A DNA stretch of 64,000 bases from Phycicoccus sp. Root101 (GCF_001426245.1 NZ_LMCM01000008.1:124001-188000); one strand, 5' to 3'. Positions 46,121 through 55,623 are shown, counted from the first letter of the stretch. Numbers and translations: made by a program. The notes: generated from the sequence alone by a model not told the origin.

Positions 46121-47548
46121 ATGCGTCTCTCCCGCCGTGCCGTGCTGCTGACCAGCGGTACCGCCCTGTCCCTCGTCCTGTCCGGGTGCGTGGGCGCCAA
46201 GGACAACAGCACCACCGCAGACCCCAAGGCGAACGCCGACGCCAAGGACGTCACGCTGACCATCAGCGCGAACGACGTCGTCGGCGGCAAGAACGCCGCC
46301 GAGGCCGCGTGGATCACCGACAGCGTGATCCCCGGGTTCGTCGCGGCGCAGAAGGCCAAGGGCGTCACGGCGAAGGTGACGTTCAACGGGTCCGGCGTCG
46401 AGGACGAGCAGTACAAGACCAAGCTCGAGCTCAACCTCAAGACCGGCAGCGGCGCCGACGTGTTCGCCGCCGACGGCATCTGGCTGGGCGAGCTGGCCAG
46501 CGCCGGGTACGTCCAGCCGCTCGACACCGTCGTCGGCGACACGGCCAAGAAGTGGGACGGGTGGACCCAGATCTCCAAGGCGGTCCAGCAGAACCTCACC
46601 TTCAAGGACCAGCTCTACGGCATCCCCAACGGCACCGACGGCCGGGTGCTGTACTTCAACAAGACCCTCTTCGCCAAGGCCGGCCTGCCCACCGACTGGC
46701 AGCCGAAGTCGTGGGCCGACATCCTCAGCGCCGGCCAGGCGCTGAAGAAGCTCTCCGGGGTCACCCCGATCCAGATCAACGCCGGTGTCCCGATGGGTGA
46801 GGCCACGACCGCCCAAGGGTTCCTCCCGCTGCTGGCCGGCACGGGTCAGCCGCTCTACGACGACTCCGGTGCGAAGTGGCAGGGCGCGACCGCCGGCGTG
46901 AAGGACGTCCTCGGCTTCTACACGTCGATCTACGGAGGTGGCCTGGGGGACCCGAAGGTGCAGCAGGACAAGGCCGGACGCGACCAGTCGTTCGCCGACT
47001 TCAGCAAGGACAAGATCGGCATCCTCGCCGAGGGCGACTACTTCTGGCGCTCGGTCATCTGCCCCAGCACCACCGACTGCGCGACCACGGCCATGCCGAA
47101 GCGCAACGACGTCGTCGGGTGGGCCAAGATCCCGGCGATGGCGCCGGGCAAGGGCGTGAACGGCCAGGACTTCGTCAGCGTCTCCGGTGGCGCCGGCTGG
47201 ATGCTCAACCCGAAGACCAAGTACCCCCAGCAGGCCTGGGAGCTGATGGCGTGGATGTCCTCGGCGCAGATGCAGACGGCACTGTCCAAGGCCCAGATCC
47301 GCATCTCTGCGCGCGCCGACGTCAATGCCCAGACGCTGACCGACGACCCGCTGCTGAGCTTCATCTCCAAGGAGGTCCTGCCGATCACGACCTACCGGCC
47401 CTCCGACGAGAAGTACAACGAGGTCTCGCTGGCCATCCAGGAGGCGACCGCGGCGGTGGTGAGCGGGAAGTCGCCCGACGAGGCCGCAGCCACCTACCAG
47501 TCCGCCCTCCAGAAGGCCGTCGGTGCCGACCACGTCTCCGGGAGCTGA
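46121..47548 (+). CDS. sugar ABC transporter substrate-binding lipoprotein
   Basis: 475 residues. Twin-basic signal MRLSRRAVLLTSGTALSL ends at lipobox LSGC, so the protein is lipid-anchored outside the membrane. The SBP_bac_1 fold shows ADVFAADGIWLGELASAGY, then DQLYGIPNGTDGRVLYFNK, typical of oligosaccharide or glycerophosphodiester binders. GGAGG precedes the ATG at 46121. First gene of a six-gene operon ending in alpha-mannosidase; the ligand is probably a mannose-containing compound (inference). Confidence 0.93.
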   Translation: MRLSRRAVLLTSGTALSLVLSGCVGAKDNSTTADPKANADAKDVTLTISANDVVGGKNAAEAAWITDSVIPGFVAAQKAKGVTAKVTFNGSGVEDEQYKTKLELNLKTGSGADVFAADGIWLGELASAGYVQPLDTVVGDTAKKWDGWTQISKAVQQNLTFKDQLYGIPNGTDGRVLYFNKTLFAKAGLPTDWQPKSWADILSAGQALKKLSGVTPIQINAGVPMGEATTAQGFLPLLAGTGQPLYDDSGAKWQGATAGVKDVLGFYTSIYGGGLGDPKVQQDKAGRDQSFADFSKDKIGILAEGDYFWRSVICPSTTDCATTAMPKRNDVVGWAKIPAMAPGKGVNGQDFVSVSGGAGWMLNPKTKYPQQAWELMAWMSSAQMQTALSKAQIRISARADVNAQTLTDDPLLSFISKEVLPITTYRPSDEKYNEVSLAIQEATAAVVSGKSPDEAAATYQSALQKAVGADHVSGS

Positions 47549-48434
47549 CAGCGACGTCGTCGGGCTCGGCCGTGGCCGGGCGATGGCGTTCGTCGCGCCC
47601 GCGCTCGTCCTCGTCGGAGTGTTCCTCGTCTTCCCGGCGGCGTGGACCATCTACCTCGGCCTGCTCGACTACAGCCTCAGCGGTTCCGGCGCCAAGGCAC
47701 CCACCTTCGTCGGGCTCGGCAACTACGTCACGGCGCTCGGGGACCCGGCGTTCACCAAGTCGCTGTACCTCACCCTGCTCTACGTCGGGTTCTCCGCGGT
47801 CGTGGGGCAGAACGTCCTCGGCTTCCTGCTCGCGTGGTTCTTCCGGACCACCCGGCCGGCCATCCGCAACACGCTCAACGTCCTGGTCCTGCTCGCCTGG
47901 ATCCTGCCGGGCTCGGTGGTCGCCTTCCTCTGGCAGGCGTTGCTCGACCGGCGCGACGGCACCCTCAACGCCCTGCTCGGCACGACCGACATGGCGTGGG
48001 CGCTGGACCACCCGATGGCCGTCATCATCATCTTCAACATCTGGCGTGGCACGGCCTTCTCGATGCTGCTCTACTCGGCCGCGCTCAACACCGTCCCGCG
48101 CTCGCACCTCGAGGTGGCGCGGATGGCGGGAGCCAGGCCCTGGCAGCAGCTGCGGGACGTGGTGCTCCCGACCGTGAAGCGGCACGTCCTGACCAACACG
48201 CTGCTCATCACGCTGTGGACCTTCAACGACTTCTCGCCCTACCTGCTCACCGGGGGCGGTCCCGACAACGAGTCCGAGATCCTCCCGGTCTACATCTACA
48301 AGGAGGCCATCATCGGCGGCCACCTCGGCTACGGCTCGGCGATCTCGTTGCTGCTCCTGCTGGCCAACCTCGTCATCGCCGTGGTCTACATCCGGTTGCT
48401 GCGCAACGGCAGCGACAAGGAGGCGACCGCATGA
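47523..48434 (+). CDS. sugar ABC transporter permease (MalF-type)
   Basis: 303 residues, six membrane helices, first at VAPALVLVGVFLVFPAAWTI. The EAA loop LEVARMAGARPWQQLRDVVL (ATPase docking) and the conserved TLWTFNDFSPYLLTGGGPDNES are present. It starts with GTG inside the lipoprotein gene (26-bp overlap); an ATG at 47583 is possible but would trim the cytoplasmic N-terminus. Pairs with the next permease to form the channel. Confidence 0.92.
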   Translation: MPTTSPGADSDVVGLGRGRAMAFVAPALVLVGVFLVFPAAWTIYLGLLDYSLSGSGAKAPTFVGLGNYVTALGDPAFTKSLYLTLLYVGFSAVVGQNVLGFLLAWFFRTTRPAIRNTLNVLVLLAWILPGSVVAFLWQALLDRRDGTLNALLGTTDMAWALDHPMAVIIIFNIWRGTAFSMLLYSAALNTVPRSHLEVARMAGARPWQQLRDVVLPTVKRHVLTNTLLITLWTFNDFSPYLLTGGGPDNESEILPVYIYKEAIIGGHLGYGSAISLLLLLANLVIAVVYIRLLRNGSDKEATA

Positions 48435-49300
48435 GCGCCGCGACGGCGACCCACGCCCCCTCGGCCCGTCCCGCCGCCAACCCGGCGCGGACCATCGCGG
48501 CCCGGTCCCTCGGCTACGCAGGTCTGTGCGTCCTCGTGGTGTTCTTCGCGCTGCCCCTGCTGTGGCTGGTGCTGACGCCGTTCTCGCCGACCCCGTCGTA
48601 CCGGGCGACCCTGTCCGGGTTCACGTTCGGCAACTTCGACAAGCTCTTCGCGAACCCCCAGACGTGGCCGTCCATCCGCAACTCGCTCGTCCTGGCGATC
48701 GGCTCCTCGGTGCTGGTGATCGTCCTCGCGGCGCTGGCGGCATACGCCCTCTCGCGGGTGCGCATCCCGGGACGCGACCAGCTCCTGTACGCCCTCCTGC
48801 TCCTCAGCTCCATCGTCACGGGGACGGCAGCGATGGTGCCGATCTTCCTCATGCTGTTCCAGCTGGGGATCATCGACCGGCAGTTCGGGGTGGTGCTCGT
48901 GCTGTCGGGCGGCCTGCTGCCGGCGGCGGTCTTCATGCTCAAGGACTTCGTCGACTCCATCCCGAAGTCCTACGAGGAGTCGGCCCGCGTCTTCGGCGCC
49001 TCACCCGGTCAGATCCTGCGCCACATCGTCCTGCCCGTGATCCGCCCCGGTATGGCGACGGTGGGGGTCTGGGCGCTGGTCCAGGTCTGGGGCAACTTCC
49101 TCGTCCCGTACGTCCTGCTGTCCGATCCGGCGAAACAGCCTGCGGCAGTGGTGATGTACACGTTCTACGACGCAGGCGGCCAGCCGAACTTCTCCCTCAT
49201 CTCGACGTTCGCGCTCGTGTACTCCGTGCCCGTCGTCGTGCTGTACCTCGTCGTGAACCGCCGCTACGGGTTCGCCTTCCAAGGAGGAATCAAGGGCTGA
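48431..49300 (+). CDS. sugar ABC transporter permease (MalG-type)
   Basis: 289 residues with six membrane helices. EAA loop YEESARVFGASPGQILRHIV; the helix following is VWALVQVWGNFLVPYVLLSD, matching MalG/UgpE. The ATG overlaps the previous stop (ATGA), and its own stop overlaps the ATPase start by one base (TGATG), with AAGGAGG upstream inside this gene. Confidence 0.92.
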   Translation: MSAATATHAPSARPAANPARTIAARSLGYAGLCVLVVFFALPLLWLVLTPFSPTPSYRATLSGFTFGNFDKLFANPQTWPSIRNSLVLAIGSSVLVIVLAALAAYALSRVRIPGRDQLLYALLLLSSIVTGTAAMVPIFLMLFQLGIIDRQFGVVLVLSGGLLPAAVFMLKDFVDSIPKSYEESARVFGASPGQILRHIVLPVIRPGMATVGVWALVQVWGNFLVPYVLLSDPAKQPAAVVMYTFYDAGGQPNFSLISTFALVYSVPVVVLYLVVNRRYGFAFQGGIKG

Positions 49301-50412
49301 TGGCCTCAGTGACACTGACCGGACTGGTCAAGGAGTACCCCGGCGGCGTGCGTGGCGTCGACGGCGTGGACGTCGAGATCGGCGACGGCGAGTTCTTCGC
49401 GCTGCTCGGGCCGTCGGGCTGCGGCAAGACCACCTTGCTGCGCACGCTCGCGGGGCTCGAGGCAGCGACCGAGGGATCGGTCCGGATCGACGACCGCGAC
49501 GTCACGCGGCTCGATCCGGGGGACCGGGACGTCGCGATGGTCTTCCAGGACTACGCCCTCTTCCCCCACATGACAGTGACCGACAACGTCGCCTACCCGC
49601 TGCGGATCCAGAAGGTCGCCAAGGCCGAACGCGAGTCACGGGCGCGCGAGACCGCCGAGGGGCTGAGCCTGGGGGCGTTGATGCAGCGCCGTCCGGCACA
49701 GCTGTCGGGCGGCCAGCAGCAGCGGGTGGCCCTGGCCCGCGCCATCGCCTGCCACCCGCAGGTGTTCCTCTTCGACGAGCCCCTGTCCAACCTCGATGCG
49801 CGCCTGCGGCTCGAGGCGCGCACCTTCCTCAAGCAGCTGCAGAAGTCGCTCGGCGTCACCACCGTCTTCGTCACCCACGACCAGGCGGAGGCCCTGGCCA
49901 TGGCCGACCGGATGGCGGTCATGGAGTCGGGGCGGATCCGCCAGATCGGGACGCCGCGCGAGGTGTTCCAGCGTCCCGCCAACACGTTCGTGGCCAACTT
50001 CATCGGCGCCACCCCGATGAACCTGCTCGACGCCCAGGTGGTCGACGGACGCCTCGACCTCGGTGGGTTCACCCTTCCCGTCCCCGACGGCTTCGCGGTC
50101 GGTGAGGGCGACAAGGTCGTGTACGGCGTGCGCCCCGAGTACGTCCTTGCCTCACCCGGGGATCGTGAGGGGGTTCCCGGGCGGGGTGAGGCCAGCCCCC
50201 CGAAGGTTTCCGGGATGCGTGGCACGGTCAGTGCCGTCGAGAACCTCGGGGTCAACGTGCTCGTGACGGTGGACGCCGGGGAGCAGGCGGTCCGCGCGGT
50301 CGTCCCGGAGTCCGAGGAGCCCGGACTCGGCGACACCATCGACCTCGCCCCGGCGCCCGGCCGGGCCCTGCTCTACCGCGCCGACGGGGACGGCGAGCTG
50401 ATCGGGTCGTGA
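49300..50412 (+). CDS. ABC transporter ATP-binding protein for the same importer
   Basis: 370 residues. Walker A GPSGCGKTT, signature QLSGGQQQRVALARAI, Walker B VFLFDEPLSNLDARL, switch FVTHDQAEAL, and a C-terminal TOBE region (YGVRPEYVLASPG, AVENLGVNVLVTV). Its own operon-borne ATPase means this importer need not use the orphan MsiK-type ATPase at 8.5-9.6 kb. The stop overlaps the GTG of the PHP hydrolase (GTGA). Confidence 0.93.
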   Translation: MASVTLTGLVKEYPGGVRGVDGVDVEIGDGEFFALLGPSGCGKTTLLRTLAGLEAATEGSVRIDDRDVTRLDPGDRDVAMVFQDYALFPHMTVTDNVAYPLRIQKVAKAERESRARETAEGLSLGALMQRRPAQLSGGQQQRVALARAIACHPQVFLFDEPLSNLDARLRLEARTFLKQLQKSLGVTTVFVTHDQAEALAMADRMAVMESGRIRQIGTPREVFQRPANTFVANFIGATPMNLLDAQVVDGRLDLGGFTLPVPDGFAVGEGDKVVYGVRPEYVLASPGDREGVPGRGEASPPKVSGMRGTVSAVENLGVNVLVTVDAGEQAVRAVVPESEEPGLGDTIDLAPAPGRALLYRADGDGELIGS

Positions 50413-51683
50413 TCCGTCACGCCGGGACCTGGACCCCGGACGACCGCGCCGGGTCCGTCTGGCAGTACCTGCCGTTCGAGGTGTCCGCGTCGACCGCGGG
50501 GGTGCGCGTGACCCTCGACTTCGACCGGTCCCACGGCGCGGGCGGCGTGCTCGACCTCGGTCTCGTCGACCCGCAGGGCTGGCGCGGCTGGTCCGGCGGC
50601 GCGCGCAGCGTCGTGGAGATCGGTCCCGGCTCCAGCACACCGGGCTATCTCGACCGGGGTCTGCCGACAGGGGAGTGGCAGGTCGTCCTCGGCCTCCACC
50701 GCGTGCCGGCCCAGGGCCTCCCGTGGCAGGTCGTCGTCGACACCGACGCCACGGTGGTCGACTCCTCGGTGGTCGACTCTGCGGTGGTGGGCTCTGCGGT
50801 GGTCGACTCCCCGGGCGCGTGGTCCGGCCCCCGGTCTCCCGTCCCACCTCGTCGGCCGCGGCGTGACCTCCCGGCGGTGGACGGCCTCACCTGGCGGGCC
50901 GGGGACTGCCACGCCCACACGGTCCACTCCGACGGTTCGCTCACGATCGACGAGCTCGCGGCGCTGGCTGCCGGTCGGGGCCTGGACTTCCTCTGGGTCA
51001 CCGACCACAACACCACGAGCCACCACCCGTTCCTGGCCGAGGCGGGTGCGCGCCACGGGATCGAGCTGCTGCCCGGCCAGGAGGTGACCACGGCCGACGG
51101 CCACGCGAACGCGTTCGGCGACATCGGCTGGGTCGACTTCCGGCGCCCGGGCGGGGAGTGGGCGGCGGACGTGACGAGCCGCGGCGGGCTGCTGTCGGTC
51201 AACCACCCGGTGTCCGGGGACTGCGCCTGGCGGCACCCTCCGCCCGCCTCAGCCGGTGGCGCGCCGACCTCGCCCGCCCCGGCGGCGGAGGTCTGGCACT
51301 CGTCGTGGACCGACCGCGCCGACGGCGGCCCGTTGGCCTGGTGGATCGCTGCCGGGAGTCCGCTCCCGTTGGGGGGCAGCGACTTCCACCGTCCCGGTCA
51401 CGACGCGGCCCCCGGATCACCCACGACGTGGGTGGCGTGCGAGGACGGCGACGTGCTCGGCGGGATGCTCGCGGGCCGCACCGCGGTCTCGGCCGGCCCG
51501 GACGCGCCGCTGCTCCTGCGGGTCGGTGACGAGCTCGTGGCGATCGATGCCGACGGCACGATGCTCGTCTGCCCGGATGGTCGCCGGTCGCCGGTCCGTG
51601 GTGACCGTGCCATCGTCGGAGGCCACGAGGGCCACCACCTCCTCGAGCTCACCGACCGCACCGTCGTCGCCATCGCCGCCTGA
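50409..51683 (+). CDS. CehA/McbA-type PHP metallohydrolase
   Basis: 424 residues. The C-terminal two thirds is a PHP fold with metal ligands visible in order: GDCHAHTVHSDGS, VTDHNTTS, LPGQEVTT, SVNHP and GGSDFH. Members hydrolyse phosphodiesters, phosphoesters or carbamates. The first ~150 residues form a beta-rich domain ending in a short repeat of VVDS-type units (about 116-134), encoded by near 15-bp repeats. The GTG start overlaps the ATPase stop by four bases. With a mannosidase next, a mannosyl-phosphodiester substrate is one possibility (inference). Confidence 0.88.
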   Translation: MIRHAGTWTPDDRAGSVWQYLPFEVSASTAGVRVTLDFDRSHGAGGVLDLGLVDPQGWRGWSGGARSVVEIGPGSSTPGYLDRGLPTGEWQVVLGLHRVPAQGLPWQVVVDTDATVVDSSVVDSAVVGSAVVDSPGAWSGPRSPVPPRRPRRDLPAVDGLTWRAGDCHAHTVHSDGSLTIDELAALAAGRGLDFLWVTDHNTTSHHPFLAEAGARHGIELLPGQEVTTADGHANAFGDIGWVDFRRPGGEWAADVTSRGGLLSVNHPVSGDCAWRHPPPASAGGAPTSPAPAAEVWHSSWTDRADGGPLAWWIAAGSPLPLGGSDFHRPGHDAAPGSPTTWVACEDGDVLGGMLAGRTAVSAGPDAPLLLRVGDELVAIDADGTMLVCPDGRRSPVRGDRAIVGGHEGHHLLELTDRTVVAIAA

Positions 51684-51776
51684 CGACCGCCCCGACCGCC
51701 CCCGCCCGCCCCGTCCCGCCCGCTGGACCCCGCGCCATACCTGTCGGAACCACTCGCCCCCACGAGAAGGAGCACC

Positions 51777-54700
51777 ATGCACGACGACCGTCGCCTCATC
51801 GAAGGACGGCTCCGCCGGACCCTGCAGCGGATCGAGGGCGCCGTGTGGTCGGCCCCGGTACCGGTCGACCTGGGCCGCTGGGACGCGCCCGGCGAGCCCG
51901 TCCCGGTCGAGGAGGGCCTCGCCGCCCCGTATGCCGCCGCGCAGGTGAACGACCGCTGGGGGCCGCCCTGGGGCACCACCTGGTGGCGGGTGCGGGCGAC
52001 CGTGCCCGACACGCACGCGGGGCGACCGGTCGACCTGAGGCTCGACCTGGGGTTCGACCCGCTGCGCACCGGGTTCCACGTCGAGGGCCTCGTCTACCGG
52101 GCCGACGGCACCCCGGTGAAGGGGCTCAACCCGCGCAACCAGTGGGTGCGCGTCACCGACGAGGCGAAGGGTGGTGAGGAGGTCGAGCTGTTCGTCGAGT
52201 CGGCCTCCAACCCGCTGCTGCTGGGTGGGGGCGGGTTCGACTTCACTCCGTCCCCGCTCGGCGAGAAGGAGACGGCCGGGAGCGAACCGCTGTACTCCGT
52301 CGTGCGCGCCGAGCTCGCCGTCTTCGAGCAGGAGGTCTGGGAGCTCCAGCAGGACCTCGAGGTGCTGGGTCAGCTCGCCTCCGAGCTGCCCGGGAGCGAC
52401 CCGCGCCAGTGGCAGCTGCTGCGCGCGATCGACCGGGCGTTCGACGTCCTCGACACCTCCGACATCAGCGGGTCCGCCTCGGCCGCGAGGGCGCAGCTCG
52501 CCGGGGTCCTGGCCGACCCGGCCCGCGCCAGTGCCCACCGCATCTCGGCCGTGGGCCACGCCCACATCGACTCGGCCTGGTTGTGGCCGGTGCGCGAGAC
52601 CGTCCGCAAGGTCGCCCGCACCAGCTCGAACGTCCTCGCACTCATGGACGAGCACCCCGAGCTGGTCTACGCGATGTCGTCGGCCCAGCAGTTCGCGTGG
52701 CTGCGCGACCACCGGCCGGAGGTGTGGGCCGGGGTGGTCGAGCGCGTCCGTGAGGGCCGGTTCGTCCCCGTCGGCGGGATGTGGGTCGAGTCCGACACGA
52801 ACATGCCCGGCGGCGAGGCGCTGGCGCGCCAGCTCAACCACGGGAAGCGCTTCTTCCTCGACGAGTTCGGCATCGAGACGCGCGAGGTGTGGCTGCCGGA
52901 CTCGTTCGGGTACACCGCCGCGCTGCCGCAGCTCATCGCGCTCTCGGCGTCGCAGTGGTTCCTCACCCAGAAGATCTCCTGGAACACGACGAACCGCTTC
53001 CCGCACCACTCGTTCCGCTGGGAGGGGCTGGACGGCACGCGGATCTTCACGCACTTCCCGCCGGCCGACACCTACGGCTCGGAGGTCTCCGGCGCCGAGG
53101 TGGCGCACGCCGCCCGCAACTTCTCCGACAAGGGCGACGCGACCCGCTCGCTGCTGCCGTTCGGCTGGGGCGACGGTGGTGGCGGCCCCACCCGCGAGAT
53201 GCTCGCGCGGGCTGCACGGCTGAAGGACCTGGACGGCTCGGCGCGGGTCGAGGTCGAGCGGCCGGATGCGTTCTTCGAGCAGGCCGAGGCGGAGTACCCC
53301 GACGCGCCGGTCTGGGTCGGTGAGCTCTACCTCGAGATGCACCGCGGCACGTACACGTCGCAGGCCAAGACCAAGCAGGGCAACCGTCGCAGCGAGCACC
53401 TGCTGCGCGAGGCCGAGCTCTGGGCGAGCACCGCCACGGTCCGCACCGGCGCGGCATATCCGTTGGAGGAGCTGGACCGGATCTGGAAGGTGGTGCTGCT
53501 GCAGCAGTTCCACGACATCCTCCCCGGCTCCTCGATCGGGTGGGTGCACCGCGAGGCGGTCGCCAACTACGAGGCCGTGGCTGGGGAACTCACCGCGATC
53601 ATCGAAGGGGCCCAGGCGGCCCTGGCCGGGGACGGCGATGTCGACGTGGCGTTCAACGCGAGCCCGCACCCGCGCGGGGGAGTCGCCGCGCTCGGTGGCG
53701 GCCCACGCGCCGCTGACCTGGCTGAGGTGGAGGTCGCCGCCGAGGGTGACGGGTGGGTGCTGTCCAACGGGCTCGTCCGCGCGGTCGTCGACGCGCGGGG
53801 GCTGCTCACCTCCGTGGTCGACACGACCACCGGCCGGGAGGCGCTGGCCCCCGGTGCCGCCGGCAACCTGCTCCAGCTGCACCCCGACACCCCTGTCGAC
53901 TTCGACGCCTGGGACGTCGACGCCTACTACCGGCGGACCTGGACCGACCTCACGGACGTCTCGTCGCTCTCGGCCGTGGACGGTGGGGTCCGTGTCGTGC
54001 GGCACTTCGGGGAGTCCACCGTCACCCAGCTCGTGACCCTGACGCCGGGCGAGGCCCGGGTCGACGTCGACACCGAGGTGGACTGGCGCGAGCGCGAGAA
54101 GATCCTCAAGGCCGGGTTCGACCTCGACGTGACGACGGAGCGCTCGACCGCCGAGGTGCAGTTCGGCCACGTCCAGCGCCCGACCCACACCAACACGTCG
54201 TGGGACGCGGCCAAGTTCGAGATCTGCGCGCACCGCTGGGTCCACGTGGGCGAGCCCGGGTACGGCGCGGCCGTCGTCAACGACTCGACCTACGGCCACG
54301 ACGTCACCCGCCGCGACCGTGACGGCGGCGGCACCACGACGCAGGTCCGGCTCTCCCTGCTCCGCGCCCCGCAGAGCCCCGACCCGGTCGCCGACCTCGG
54401 GGTCCACCGCCTCCGGTATGCCGTCGTCCCCGGCGCCGGGATCGCCGACGCCATCCGCGAGGGGTACCGGATCAACCTCCCCCTGCGGACGGTCCCCGGC
54501 TCAGGAGCCGTGGTCGAGCCGCTGGTCACCGTGTCGGAGGGCTCCGCCGTCGTCGAGGCGGTCAAGCTGGCCGACGACGGGTCGGGTGACGTCGTGGTCC
54601 GGCTCTACGAGTCGCTGGGGTCCCGGAGCTCGGCCACCGTGCTGGCAGGGTTCGAGTTCGGTGGGGTGGAGGCGGTCGACCTGCTCGAGCGCCCGCTGCC

Positions 54701-54785
54701 GACTCCGGGCGTCGAGGCCGTCGACGGTGGCGTGGGGCTCGCCCTGCGCCCGTTCCAGGTGGTCACCCTGCGCTTCACCCGCTGA
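51777..54785 (+). CDS. GH38 alpha-mannosidase
   Basis: 1002 residues, full length for bacterial GH38. N-terminal catalytic domain: zinc ligands H263 and D265 in GHAHIDSAWLW, nucleophile D375 in WLPDSFGYTAALP, and the conserved region PFGWGDGGGGPTREM. Middle and C-terminal beta domains follow. No signal peptide, so it acts in the cytoplasm on imported substrate, trimming alpha-mannose residues. GAAGGAGC precedes the ATG, 93 bp after the PHP gene. It ends the transport operon; a 46-bp palindrome follows. Confidence 0.94.
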   Translation: MHDDRRLIEGRLRRTLQRIEGAVWSAPVPVDLGRWDAPGEPVPVEEGLAAPYAAAQVNDRWGPPWGTTWWRVRATVPDTHAGRPVDLRLDLGFDPLRTGFHVEGLVYRADGTPVKGLNPRNQWVRVTDEAKGGEEVELFVESASNPLLLGGGGFDFTPSPLGEKETAGSEPLYSVVRAELAVFEQEVWELQQDLEVLGQLASELPGSDPRQWQLLRAIDRAFDVLDTSDISGSASAARAQLAGVLADPARASAHRISAVGHAHIDSAWLWPVRETVRKVARTSSNVLALMDEHPELVYAMSSAQQFAWLRDHRPEVWAGVVERVREGRFVPVGGMWVESDTNMPGGEALARQLNHGKRFFLDEFGIETREVWLPDSFGYTAALPQLIALSASQWFLTQKISWNTTNRFPHHSFRWEGLDGTRIFTHFPPADTYGSEVSGAEVAHAARNFSDKGDATRSLLPFGWGDGGGGPTREMLARAARLKDLDGSARVEVERPDAFFEQAEAEYPDAPVWVGELYLEMHRGTYTSQAKTKQGNRRSEHLLREAELWASTATVRTGAAYPLEELDRIWKVVLLQQFHDILPGSSIGWVHREAVANYEAVAGELTAIIEGAQAALAGDGDVDVAFNASPHPRGGVAALGGGPRAADLAEVEVAAEGDGWVLSNGLVRAVVDARGLLTSVVDTTTGREALAPGAAGNLLQLHPDTPVDFDAWDVDAYYRRTWTDLTDVSSLSAVDGGVRVVRHFGESTVTQLVTLTPGEARVDVDTEVDWREREKILKAGFDLDVTTERSTAEVQFGHVQRPTHTNTSWDAAKFEICAHRWVHVGEPGYGAAVVNDSTYGHDVTRRDRDGGGTTTQVRLSLLRAPQSPDPVADLGVHRLRYAVVPGAGIADAIREGYRINLPLRTVPGSGAVVEPLVTVSEGSAVVEAVKLADDGSGDVVVRLYESLGSRSSATVLAGFEFGGVEAVDLLERPLPTPGVEAVDGGVGLALRPFQVVTLRFTR

Positions 54786-54846
54786 CCCCGGCCCGCTCGC
54801 TGTCCCCACGCCCCACGCCTCGAGCCCCACGCCCCGAGCCCCGAGC

Positions 54847-54892
54847 CCCGTACTGCAGCAACCTCTGCTAGCAGAGGTTGCTGCAGTACGGG
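54847..54892. terminator. perfect 46-bp palindrome between convergent genes
   Basis: From CCCGTACTGCAGCAACCTCT to its exact complement, centred on GCTAGC (54869/54870). Central 30 bp match the element at 38312-38341 with one change. As RNA it would form a stem of about 20 bp in either direction, so it probably terminates both the mannosidase operon and the opposing tail-tube gene. Confidence 0.78.
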
Positions 54893-54951
54893 CAGGGAGC
54901 AACCTGTGGCCACGGCAGCAGCCTAGGCTGGGTCGAGCAGGTGCCTCGAGG

Positions 54952-55389
54952 TCAGGCGTCGGCGTCCATCGCGTCGAAGGCCAGCTCGACCGTCTCCAGC
55001 ACCACGTCGCTGGACGACGCGTCGAGCGGGGTGAGCCGGTGGACGACGGGGAACGCGTTGCGGAACCGCCAGGTCAGCGCCGGCGAACCCGTCGCGTCGA
55101 GCAGCCGCACGGCGACGTCGCGGTCGACCGACGGGTCGCCGTCACGAGCGGCGGTCCACCAGTGCCAGAGCTCCAGGTCGTTCGTCAGTCCCCGCGAGAG
55201 CACGAGGTGGGAGTAGTGCGATAGCCCCGGCGCCTTGCGGGAGGCCGACGTCCTGTCGGTGCCGGAGCGATGGGCGACCTCGTCGACCACCGCCTGGGGC
55301 AGCTCGACGCGGGAGAACGAGGAGCTCACGAGTCCGTCGATCTCGACCTGGAAGTTCGAGCCCTCGAACGGCTCGGGTGGCGCTGCCAT
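54952..55389 (-). CDS. phage-tail-tube-like protein (gp19/eCIS type), orphan
   Basis: 145 residues matching the phage T4 gp19-like tail-tube family found in contractile injection systems: NFQVEIDGLVSSSFSRVEL near the start, the mid block SHYSHLVLSRGLTNDLELW then HWWTAARDG, and the end FRNAFPVVHRLTPLDA plus VVLETVELAFDAM. Length fits tube monomers. No sheath, baseplate, spike or ATPase genes are nearby, so it is either an orphan, a relic or something repurposed. An arm of the 46-bp palindrome lies downstream. Confidence 0.83.
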   Translation of the reverse strand: MAAPPEPFEGSNFQVEIDGLVSSSFSRVELPQAVVDEVAHRSGTDRTSASRKAPGLSHYSHLVLSRGLTNDLELWHWWTAARDGDPSVDRDVAVRLLDATGSPALTWRFRNAFPVVHRLTPLDASSSDVVLETVELAFDAMDADA

Positions 55390-55623
55390 GGCTCAGGCTC
55401 CCACCAGGACCCGGCCCCGCGCCATACCCCTCCCGCCACCGTCCGCCGACGGTGCGTGCTCACGGTGACGGCTGCGTCGTCCACGCGAATCGAGGGCGCG
55501 ACGGCCGGTGATCGCAGTGACCGGCAAGCGTCCCCGAGGTGGCCGGCGGACGACCGCGAGTGTTCACGGTGAGCGGTTCGCGGGGCCGGTGTGGTCGAGG
55601 TGTCCCGGGACTGGGTCGAGGCG
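55390..55623. other. intergenic region upstream of groEL
   Basis: I see no gene in it. It contains the starts of both flanking transcripts and ends at the first CIRCE box. Confidence 0.5.

Noticed and set aside
51417..54407. 996-codon minus-strand frame antisense to the alpha-mannosidase
   Set aside because: Composition is rich in Arg, Gly, Val and His with no family match, while the plus strand encodes a complete GH38 enzyme.
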